NCBI GenBank assembly: GCA_902702965.1
Contig: CACRXP010000626.1
Span: 65,419 to 129,418 of the forward strand
Source of the DNA: Spirometra erinaceieuropaei
Lineage: Eukaryota > Platyhelminthes > Cestoda > Diphyllobothriidea > Diphyllobothriidae
Direction of reading: 5' to 3'
DNA length: 64,000 bases
Shown here: piece by piece, positions 47,201 through 59,200 of the stretch
How the letters are laid out: every line of letters begins with the position of its first letter
Numbering within the stretch: the first letter of the stretch is position 1
The notes under the pieces: generated by a model
What the model saw: only the letters and a program-made list of their open reading frames with translations
Database searches by the model: none
Told to the model about the DNA's origin: nothing
Translations under genes and position numbers: made by a program

Positions 47201-50200
47201 TAACTGCTGTCGTTTTTAAAGGGCTTAGATAAGACAATGTTTCAGTAAAAACATTTTCGGGTATTATGTCATCATTCTTCTATAACTAACTGGTTCCCCT
47301 GTCAATTTAGATAGTTTCTGGTGTGTGGATGTAGTGGGTTTGTTGACTTAACGAAATTTCATAATAACCGGAAGTAACTTAGACTGTAAAACTAGAAATT
47401 TCGGGTCAATTTTATGTTTGAGGTAAATGCTCAAAGACGTTAACTCGAAGTCCAGCCTAACCTTAACTGACGTACTATTTTTGTAAAGGACACCAACATC
47501 AGTGATGTAGCTTGTTGTCTTGTGGAAAATGTCAGCATTTATGAAGACTCTTATTTTATTTGTGTGTGGTGTTGATTGTCCCTTGGAACACATTAAGGTC
47601 TCGGGAAGCCCCCACCCATACACCTAACGGCAGTACACGGCTCCTTATCATCTTATTCCTCTGGGCTCCCTGCAAAATCAATTCCACATCTTCCATTATT
47701 TTTTCTTTCTCATCCGCCATCTCCGAACCATCGGTCAACGTCCTCGGCTTAAATGGAAGCATCCGAAGTATCATCTTAGGTACATTCAGGTAGAAGGGTA
47801 CTATGGCGCATCATAATGATTTGTTTAACTGCTGTACGATTGGAGAACCATGTGGAGTGGACGGAATAACCAGTGCGGTTAAAATTCAGCAATTACAAAC
47901 AGAAATGCGGTCGCACACGTTTGTCCGGAAAGGGAAGGTTGGAGGTGTCTACTGGAAAATGACTCCAGCACTCGTGCAAAAATGCGCTAACACATACAGG
48001 CCCGTGCGGCGAAGGTCCCGGTTGCTACTATGTCCGTCTCATAGTCAGTTATTTTCCGCAAATGAGGTCCACTCCATCCAACATGATATCTACACGTTAT
48101 ATTTATGGATTTTCCACTTTCGCACGATAACAAACGTTTACCCGACATGGTGTTTAGGATTACTTTTCACTGCGAGCCTGAAGGACCAAGAGTTCAAGCA
48201 AGTAAGCAATTTATCGCAGGTCGTTCAACCACAGACAACGCACTGCACGATGATCGAATTGGGATCGCTATTCTGTCCACCTGACTCCTTACGTTCGCAG
48301 TGTCCAGACTGAGTTTGATCCTATGCCAGAATCTAGCTTTTCCAAACAGCCTAAATGGTTGGGTCCTCTTTCTAATGCTTAATCATCGAGCAAGCTATAC
48401 GATCCCGCGGTCTATTTGGCGATGCCATATCTCTAAAACTTTACAACTAGTATACGATATGTACATGTAAGTAACCGAGACCTCGGACCGACATTTCGCG
48501 GTTTTCTGTTTCGCTTCAACGGGGTCTAGAGGCAAAGTTCTGGTGTGCCGCTGAAGGCCCAGCAACCACCGCCACAGACTCCCTTTGTTTGTCCGTGTTT
48601 ATTTGAGGTCTTCCCTTCCTGACAATTCTACTTAAACCTTTCATTTACTTACCGACAGACATTTTGCGGTCTTGGCTTTGCTTCGGTCTGTATCGACGAT
48701 TTCTTTACCGATAACTCCACTCTGTCTAAACATGCGGACTACTTCAACCGGCTATTTTTCAGGGAGCTGAAGATTTCATCTTGCGGAAATTCGCTCCTTG
48801 GCTTAAAAGTATCACGTCTAACGAAACAAACTCTCGACAGTGCTCAATAAGTTACATCTACCCCTAGCCAGCACTGGCTCTCGGCACTGATTTACCCCCA
48901 AGAAAATAAAATCTCCTAACTCCAGGCAGGCCCGAAATACAACTATTGATGGGTGGTAATGTCGACAACTCCCTTGGCAAAAACCCGCTCTAACCAAAAC
49001 CTTACTGCTGACTTAGGACTGAACAGAGGCAACAGTCTCCTGGAAAACCGATGCAATGGCACGCCGGTGGCGTAACACATGTGACATTTTGTCTGAGAAA
49101 CTCAAACTGGTGGATACACGATACGACACCATTGGTAGTAGAATAAACCTAAACTTGGCCGACGGTATATTTCAGACGACGAGAATCTAACCGTTTCACT
49201 CACCACAACTCCTTCAATTCTGTCTCCGTCAAGCTCGACCACTTTTTTCCCGGAAGGTCTCCCATTTGAATTTGAATCCTACAGCACCATCAGTTGTGTC
49301 GCAGGTCGCGGTCAGTCCGGTTTACGTTGCGCAAATGGTTGAATCCAAGGAAATGTCCAAGGCCTGGACCAAGTAGCAGTCCAGTTAACACCTCCCTCCG
49401 CTTAATTAATGTTCCGATACGTCAAATCCTTTTCAATCGCCTTCTCTTGTTCCTTTGTGCCAAAAGCTAAACATCGCAGAAATTTACGTCCACTTCAGAA
49501 CACGCCCTGCCAAAATGTCAGATGTTGGTAAATTTTAAGACATGCTCGAAAACCTGGTCTCCCCACACCTCTTTTTCCGTCCTGTTAAAATGTGAATGAC
49601 TGCTCATCTCAGCGATCCGGTAATTGCTTTCCGTGCGTATTGATCGGCCTTTCCCGTGAGTTTCTGGGAGGATTCCTGCCTGTAGGTGCATATATCCAGC
49701 TTATTGAGGGAAATCAGAGTGCTAAAGTGGATGATCTCGCTGTGACTCTAGCAGACTTGTCGGTCCCTAGTTCCCATGCGAGGGAAATCAGAGTGCTAAA
49801 GTGGATGATCTCGCTGTGACTCTAGCAGACTTGTCGGTCCCTAGTTCCCATGCGTGAGAGATGGCAGTGTTGGTATCCTTAACGTCTTCTGGAATTTTTC
49901 TTCGTCCCCACGTCCCACAGAACGGCGAAGTTGGTTTGTCTAAAAATTTGAAGCGGATGTAGTTGCGGACTTCTGCCGACACTGAGCCGGATTACAGAGT
50001 TTTTCCGCTGTATATCGGCTGCACTGCCCTACTCGTCTCCTACAGGCACGAGATATGAACAGGGGCAGGATCGAGTTCAACTTTGGGAAATTCTATTGCC
50101 GGCTTCTTCATAGACTGAGGACGCGTCTGAGGTATTTGGCCCACTGCTCTCAGGTTTTCGATTTCGCTGAGAGCTGGGTGAATTTGTCTAAACTGAACTG

Positions 50201-53200
50201 CCCTTCAGATGCTATGGATTAACGTTTGTAGATTTTCTTGGTGGCTATGAAGAAGCCCTTCATTTTGTGAAGTTCTGTCCTTAAAACCCGGTTATTATTT
50301 TGCCTAGTCCGTAGCCTCATCTGCATTAGGCGTCGATAGCAATAAGATGCTGCCTTGCTGTCTATGCTAGTCTTGTTAAGCCTATCTTTGTGGAGAGTAA
50401 ACGCTGAACTCGTGTGCCGTCCTCGAACAGGGTCGATGAGATTCGGTAATTGTGTAGTAGATGCCATTATGACACCTGTTTTACGTGTTCCCGACATTGT
50501 CGCCCTTCCGGATCTGCACATGTTTTATGCTGTCGTTAATTCTGCAACCGGTAGCATTCTCTTTGTGCGGCTCCGCAGTATGACTCTGCACAATGAGTCT
50601 CATGTAATTTGTCTAAACTCGCCTTGCTCACTGTCTTCTTTTGCGAATTCCTGGCCTTTCTAAATATCCTTCAAAATAAAAACCTTTAGATGGGTGAAGC
50701 CCTGGATTAAAAGTAAACACACTCTTCAATTTCATGTCATTAACAGGATTTTTTGGTTGCCACATGCATATGTTTTTTGATGCCACGTAGGGTCTTCCTC
50801 GTAAATCATCATTTGTAGCATGTTAAAGTAGGCCCTACACCAGGGCTACTTACCTTCCTTTGGAGTGGTTTTCTAGAGGAAGCGCCCCTCTCGTGGACAT
50901 GAAGAATGGTTGTAAGTTCCTCGGCTGAAGTTAGAATCTCACATCCACCCGGTCCACCTAGCTCAGCCTAATCTGCATTGCAGATGAGCAAATTGGAATT
51001 CGAGACCACGTGTGGATCGGCAGCAGGTGCTGAGATGTTATTCAGTTAACGCGCCCGCTCAAGTGCTGCCCACTTCAACCTGGTTAAGAGACTGTCATAG
51101 GGTGGTCAAGGGCGCCTCTGAGGCACTGTATGTGGCTGTTTAAGTGGTTACCTGGGCGAGTTGACGTGACCGCAAATGCGATAGCCTCAATAGGAAGCCA
51201 TCGCCGAATGAGTCACTTGACGGAGAAGACGCCCGACCGTGCCTCGCTTTGTCAACAAATTGATATCTGAAGTCTGAGTGAGTGCGTCACATGCTTGGTC
51301 CTTAGCTGTCATCTGAGTTTCGACCTGACAGAAACAAATTACCGTATAGTCAACACAGTCTCATACACGTGCGCTGTTCAGTTGTTTCTTAAAAGGACTT
51401 AGATTTTTCGGCTAGGACTCTTTTCGTTGTTGAAGTTGTGCCCATGTGATATCTTCTGCATGGGGCGCGAAAAATTGAGGCTTCGAAAGCACTCTGTGGG
51501 AAAAGCACGATGAGCATCGGAGAAAGGAGATTACTACACCAGGCTTTCGTAAATTTGCTTGAGCACGCCTCAAGTGTACAGCCTGACCAACCAATATTTC
51601 TGTCGTGGGGTACGGTGATCCTGATGGTAGTATGCGATAACGAGGTCTGTCCGTGCAAATAAGCCTTTTTTCTAAAGATCTTCGGCAATTATGTTTCCCA
51701 ACGCCTTTGTTTTTTGATTCAATGTTCTTTTCGTGTGCTTTGAAAACCGTTGTCCAGTCCAGCTCTCGATTTGACGAATCCTTCTCCACACAGCAAGCTC
51801 GGAAGCTGGGTTTTAGGCTTGATTGTGCTGATCGTTCAGCTTTTATTCCATCCCAGCACTTTAATCAAAGTCTAATGCGCACGGTTTCTCATAGCACACT
51901 ATTTGTCTACGACTAATATGAACACGAGGGATAATGTACTCATCTAGATGATGGACCCCAGTGTCTTATTCACAACAGGCTGACTCCATGAAGAACGCCA
52001 TTAACTCGTCGATACGTATACGGGTATGTTCGCGGCTGCACATTCACCAGACAAGTTGCCGCAGTGACGACCCACAGGAGGTGAAGTGTTAGCGCACCGG
52101 ACTATGGCTACCGGAGAGTCGGCTAGACATGTTTCCCCTAACATGGTCGCAGTACCGACGAAGGAGTGGGGGTAAGACGTGGTTATGTAGCCCCACCTGA
52201 TGGACACAATACTCTTGGTATTGGCGTTAGAGTTAGAAGTTAAAGCCAGGGGCTAGAATTAGGGGTTAGGGTTTGGGGATAGGGTAAGTATTTCTGAACC
52301 ACTCAAAGTACAACCGCGCATTCCCAATAGCTTTTCTTTTGCATACAACTACTTGACCTCGTCGCCTGTGCGTTTCCAGGCTCCATCTGTAAAAACCCCC
52401 ATTACCACCGGTCCCGTATTACAGGTGGCTGAGGTTTGTCTACTTCCGGTAGGGCTATATACTCACATCTGACCGGAGCGGGAGCTGTTGTGGCCATTTC
52501 ACACTTATTTGCTGTAAATAGTTGGCAATTTGTTCTACATGACTCTGCCTACACTGACTTGGTTTGTTTCTTGCAAGTACACACCGGTGACCTGTTTGTC
52601 TGCAGACTTAAAAGAAAAATTGCTTCTTTTCAGGGGTCATTCTGATAGCTATCAATCCGTATATGGACCTGCCCATCTATAGCACTGAATTTATGGAAGC
52701 CTACAATCAGAATCGTGTGGATTCGCAGCACCGCAACGAGCCTCACATCTTCGCCGTGGCTGATGCAGCGCTGACCCAACTAAAACAGTAAGTTCACTGT
52801 CGAATCTGTTGCCCTCCTGCCTCAAACCAATCAGAATTCAGGTTCGCATGTGCGCACGGACCGACTTTGTGGTCCAATCAGAATCGTCGACTTGAGCCTA
52901 TTTGCTGGGCTGCTTTAAGCATGAATCAGCATTGGTAACATACCTCCTTCTCTTGAAACGTTGCGGCAGCCTGCTTTTCTTGCCAGGTGTTGAGTTTCTC
53001 TGTGGGTGCCACGAGGTGCCTCGAACAAGGCACCCGAATACCGAATCAGTGTTGGGAACCGACTGCTTCACATTTTCACGTAGACCTTAGACATGAATGC
53101 GGCCGAGTTGTGTGCTGTTTCAAACCGTTCTCGTTAAAAAAAGTGACTACTACGATTGTATGATTTTTCCTATTGATTTTCTATGCCCTTATAAATTCAA

Positions 53201-56200
53201 GTCTATTTCACAGAAGACGTGCGCGAAAATCTTCGTGCTCATTTGGTGGCAAACGATTTCGTCTCCAAGGTGTATGTGCAAAGGGGCGGTTTATTAAGGT
53301 TTTAGAAAGTTTATAATTATAAGATTTTTAGGGCCGTTCTAGTACGCCCTTCTTCTTGCGCACCCCAATTATTGTGCCCTTTGTATCCTCATCATTATCG
53401 CCAACTACCTGGCGTTCCCGCCTAAACTCCATGTCGTCGCTCTGCTGTTTTGTACTCAGCGAACGTTGACAAGGAGCTAGTGAACTACCACAAACGTATG
53501 GAGGATCTATCCACTAGTATTACTTTTTACGTCCAATGCCTCGCATCTAATTCACCGCAGAGGCTCCATATTCCAAACTGAAGGCGGAGATCTTTCGCCC
53601 TGATGCCATGTCTGGCTACCAACATTATCACCAGTTGATCAAGGAGGAATCACTGGGTGACTGGGAGCCTTTAGAACTTCTCTATAGCACGCGTTTTCCC
53701 TCTGGAGACATGCAGATTGATAGGAAACTCGTTAGGGAGGAGTTTCTAAAGCGTCTGCCAGCAGATGTTCAAACGATCCTGGCATCCGGTTCTGAGGATC
53801 GCACCGTCTCACGGCTGGCCAAGATGGCGGATCAAATGATGGAGGTGTAGCGGTTTCAGTTACCCTCCGTCGCCCAGCTCTCCGCTCAGTCGTTGTCGGC
53901 AGCGAAAAATCAGGCAGAGAGGCAGATGGCGGCCAGTGCGGATGAGAGGGCTTTTGTGAAACTCCAGCTCCTACGCCTCACATCCCGTCGATCATCTAGC
54001 CGTCGCCGCTCTCGTTCTCGACCTTAATGCGCCGATTTTTCTTTATATCATCCGAACTTCCTCTTGCTCCTTCCGCTCTGCCCAGAGAAACCCTTGGGTC
54101 GGAGAGAAAACGCGACCAGACTCTCGTGCAGCTCAATTGGTCGCACATTTTACGTCTGTGAAAGTAAGCGCGCCAGACGAGGTGCTAAGGTTAGCGTCAT
54201 GCGACGCCGAGAGCTAAATACAAGTCCAAAAGACATGAGTAACGAGACGGTCGAAGAAATGAACATGGCGGTGGTACGTACAGGAGGAACGGAAGAAGAA
54301 TAATGCTGTCCTGCGACTGAAGGGCTGGAATTTGACGAGGAAGTTGTAACTGGTGGCGGCGGAACGGAGGGACAGGAAATAGACGGGATGGGGACCTAGA
54401 GGTGGAAAACCAGGGGAGCACAGGGCCCATCTGAAGGAGTGTTTGCGACGGTAGCTTTGAAGTGGTCTACGCTCATGACCTCCCCGCCAGTTCCGCGTTG
54501 GATGCTGAACGTCTTCGTTCCCCGAGAGACAACCCAAACGGGGCCGTAATAGGGGGGTTTCAATGACTGGCGGAGTCGATCACTTCGGTGCCCGGTTCCG
54601 CATCTTCGGGACTTTGTTGGAGCTTCCTTTGACACGGTCTGGAGTTTCATTCGAATCTCCAATGCGTCTGAGAACGTTCCCAAAACGTCTTCAACACTTT
54701 TCCTTGCTTTTCGACAGTTTCCAACAGTTTAATCTCACCCCGCACCCGTAAAATCCGTCTTGGGGGTCATTCCTCTCAAGTTCCTAATGCATCTGATTGA
54801 TTCAGAAGTCATTAAGTCCCTTTCCTCAAAGGCCGCTCATATCGAGGACTTTCCATCCGCTACATTCAGGTATCAGCCGAAGAGGTTTCTCACTATGGTG
54901 CACTTTCATTGCCTTGGTGCAATGGCCCCTTCTTAATGTGGCCTCTAGGGCACTCCAATCAAGTGGGATGCAGAATGAGACTAAGCTGCTAGAAACGGTC
55001 GAAAAACAAGGACATGCTACAACATTTCCACAGCCTGCTCAACGCAATCTTCCCTGATATAAAATTCACGAGGGAAGAAGAACAGGAACAGCAGTTGCCC
55101 TTCCTGGATGTGCTTGTCAGACAAAACCTTAACGGTGAACTTGAAACGACGGTTTATAGGAAAGCAACGAACACCACACAGCTTCTCAGTTTTCACAGCA
55201 ACCATCCGGTGGCTCACAAACGAAGCTGTGTGAAGACGCTCTTCAAACGGATCCAGACTCATTGCAGCAAACCGGAGGACAGAGCACATGAGACCCGTTA
55301 TCTCCGCGACCAGTTTGCGCAGAATGGCTATCCGAGCGCATTCATAAGTCGCTGCCTACGCGGTCGCCAGCAGAGAACTCGAACATCAACGCCACTGACG
55401 ATATGACATTCTCTGCCATACATCAAGGGCGTTTCAGAAGCGACCGAGCGCATTGCTGCGGAGCTAGGTGTTGGAATTGCACACCGCCTCAAAGCCACCA
55501 TGTGCAGTAGGGTCATGAAAATCAAAGACCAGTTAAAGCCTGAAGAGAAATCTGGAGTAGTATATCGCATTCTGTGTCAAAATTGTCCTTGTATCTACAC
55601 AGGACAGACCGGGCGCATGCTCGGATCGCGCATACCCGAACACAAGCTGACTGTGCGACGACGCGACGCATTATCACAAGTGGCCGCCCACACCTACGAA
55701 ATGGGTCACGAGTTTAACTTCGCAGCCAGCAAAATAGTCGTCCACGCCGGAAACAAAACAGGCCGAGAATTGATTGAAGCCTGGGCCTCGGATGAGACCT
55801 CGGTCAATAGATTAATCGATCTGCGCCGGCGTACAGAGCCCTGCGCAGTCGCCTCCAGTCTTGCGCCGTCGGTCGATGATTGGCCTGCATGCCTTATAAC
55901 TGTCGCTTGTTATGTTGCTGCCACTACCTCTGACGATGGATTCCCTTACGAGTCTGAAAGCTCAGGACAATAAACAAAGCGTTCCGGTGCTCGACTCTTC
56001 TTCTTCACTTATACAAGGTAAGGTGTTGGAGATGTTCGTCAGCATCGCGATTGGCGACTACGGCATCGTCAATACAAGCACAGAAAAAAGGAAGCCCACG
56101 TAGGACATGGCCGACGAAAGGTCCAACGAGTTCCCTGTCAATATGCATGTCTTTAAGGGGAGAACGCCTGTGACAATGAAGCTCTAAAGGCTTCCGGTCA

Positions 56201-59200
56201 CCCAATGACCCCTTCTTTATCAACTAGTGATAATGCTGTCAGCCAGATGTGGCATTAGGGCGACAGGTCTCCGTCTTCAGTTTGGAATCTGTAGCTTCTT
56301 CGGGGGGAATTAGATAGGAGGGATTGGACTTACGAGGTAGTACTGGTGGGGAGATCCTCCACAAGTTTGTGGTATTTCGCCAGTTGAATAAAACACAGCA
56401 TCGATGCAGATGAAATAGAGTTCAGGCGCATTCTGTCAGAATGCAAAAGCGTGAAAGCGACGACATGGGGGTTTGGGCGAGAACATCAGGTAGTCGGTCA
56501 TAGTCATCAGAATACAGAAGACAATTACTGCAGTGCGCAAGAAAAAGGGACGTCAATAGGAAAACTGCGCGAAAATTAAATAATGCCCGATGTATCTCGA
56601 TTGAGCAGAAAAAAGGACTAAAGTCTGTATGGAGGTCTAAGGTCACCAACGCCGAGGATGTTATACTCACGTCTAGCAGCCCATATGCTACTATTCCAAT
56701 CCATTATTCATACACATCAACTCAAATAAGAACGACAGTAAGAAAAGCCAGTAAATGAATAAAATTAACACTCAAGCATCTAACTACCTGATGTCTAGGC
56801 AAAGGTGTGATGTATGTCTTTCCTTCAGCGTTGTTCCAGGTTTGGTTAAAACAAACAGCACAGTTAAAGAGAGGTGGCCAGACTGTCAAAGGGCAGTTAG
56901 TCTGTCCCCTCGACATATTCTACTTGAGGATGCCTCGCTGCAGCGGTAGTAAATTATCTAACTTCAATAAGACCTCAACGGGCGGCTTTCTGTTGCTTTG
57001 GTATCATTTGAAAATGGTATTAAACATGGAAATAAGTACCCTTTACCGTGTTATAGTAGCCTTGCCCTAATTCCAGAGATACCTAGTCCCTTTTTCTAAA
57101 TGTAAACATAACCCCAACGCTAACCTTAATCTTAACGCGCCTAACCATAGCACTATCCCTCCCGACTCCAAACCTAGCCTTCTTAATCCTATCCCTAACA
57201 CTGATCTCAACCCCAATGTCCCTCGGAATTTAGCGCCAAGCCACCTGCAAAAAGGACGGACTTATTCCAGTACCCTAGCCAAATGATGCTCGGTACTCAG
57301 AAGTTCACGACTCTACTCAGTTGGACGCAATCAAACGGCTGCTACTTCTGATCTTCCGTCAATTCCGGTTAAATAACTTTTATGGATTCACCTATGATGA
57401 ATTCGCAGACCTCTCGGGCGTTCGAAACCGTTGGCCCTTTTACGATGGGGCAGTCAGTTAAATCACCCGAAGCTGTCAAAACATCTGCTAGCTCGATTCG
57501 CCTATTAGTTATCTGGTAGATTTAAAAACTAGTTAGTTAGTCAACCTACTTTAGAGTATTGGTGAATTTCGTACTTTTCAGTAGCTTAAACGGATGACTT
57601 AACTCAAGTGTGAAAAACCCCAGGCCCTTGGCCGAGGCTTCGTAGCTCAGGACGGTACTAAAACCTTGTCATCTAGTTTTCCATAAATGAAAGGCCATTT
57701 GGTTCATTGGAGGCCGAAAAACCTCCTATGACACCGGTTGTAGATTGTTCGTGTGTGTGCGCGCGCTGGAAAATAGTTCACCGATTCTCTGCAACTGCCT
57801 TACTGACCGGCATTTACGCATACCTAGGTTTTCTCGGGATCAAGCCATCATCATCTCCGGCGAGTCCGGTGCTGGCAAGACCGTCTCGGCAAAGCACGTT
57901 CTTCGCTACCTGGCCACTATAGCGGGCGCAGAGGCGCACGGAGATGCCACCGTGCGCAGCTCGACGGCTTGCATGCGCTCCAAGGTGGTGGACAGCTGCC
58001 CGCTGCTGGAAGCGCTGGGCAACGCAAAGACTGTTCGCAATGACAACAGCAGCCGCTTTGGAAAGTTTCTCGAAATCGGCTTCAATCGCCGCTATCGCAT
58101 CGTTGAGGCCCGCATGCGGACGTACCTGTTAGAAAAGTCGAGAGTGGTGTTTCAGGTGAGGTCTTTCGAAGAAAATTGCCTGACATAATGCTGGTAATGC
58201 GTAATGCATCGCACGTTTCTGCCTATCAAGGTCTATTCCCGAGGGAAGGGACTTAAGTCAAAGTCGCTGCAGTGCGTTCAGCGACGGACTAATTATTTCC
58301 CTACAGTTAAGAACTAAACGGGTCCTGATATGCTTGTGATTAAATGTTACGCCGTCCCTTTTTCCTGGAATTTGAAGTACCTGTTCCTATCACTTTGTCT
58401 AATTTGCTACCGTTTGGTGATCACGTCAGGTCTTTACCGACACATAATTATGTGTGGTAGGTGGGCTAACACATGAAATGTCAACCGGAATTCCGTAATG
58501 TGTTTTCGTTTCGAAAAGATTAATGAAGTATGGTTGTAAAACTAATCATCATGCAGCGTAATTCTGTAATAATTCAGTTACCTCTGGATGCCGGCTTTCG
58601 AACGAACTTCTTTCCGTTTGTATGCAAAAACCATACTCTGTAAGAAATGACTACTTAAGTCAGTCATATTTTATGGGAAACACGCATTAAAATATTTATT
58701 CTTTTGCTCATTCGGTGGCAAATGACGTTTTCTTCCGATTTTATACTCGAAGGAAGGGTATAATCTGATTTTAAAAGAGTTTTTATTTGTGAGATTCTTT
58801 AATACCGTGAAATGACCGTTCATAAAACGCAATGTCACTGCAGTTGCCAATGTGGCTTGTCAAGTTAACAATATGGCCCAAATCCACTGCTAAATTTTCT
58901 GAACCCCACATGGTCATCTCTTAATGCTGTAGCGAAATGTATGGTTTTGCGTACGCGGAACATATATGGTTTATAGTTTGGAATCCCTGAATGCAAGTGT
59001 AACGGCAAGCCGAGTTCAAAATTATTCGAGACCACCCATATCATCGCTCGCATGGCTTCCGACGTGCATTAAGAATGAAATCCAAGAGGTGAGAATTGAT
59101 TTGTTACCATAATAGTCATATCTTTTTAAGCTTATATTTATTTCATAAAGTATAGTGACTGGGAACCTTTTGCTGATATTTTTAAAACAACCGTTTTAAA

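Noticed and set aside
47803..48312. 169-codon frame inside myosin V intron 2
   Set aside because: No recognised domain and no splice support; one frame of this length is expected by chance in a window of this size.
53397..57827. An autonomous gypsy element in myosin V intron 3
   Set aside because: Gag is sense while the integrase and RT pieces are antisense; these are rearranged fragments, not one element.
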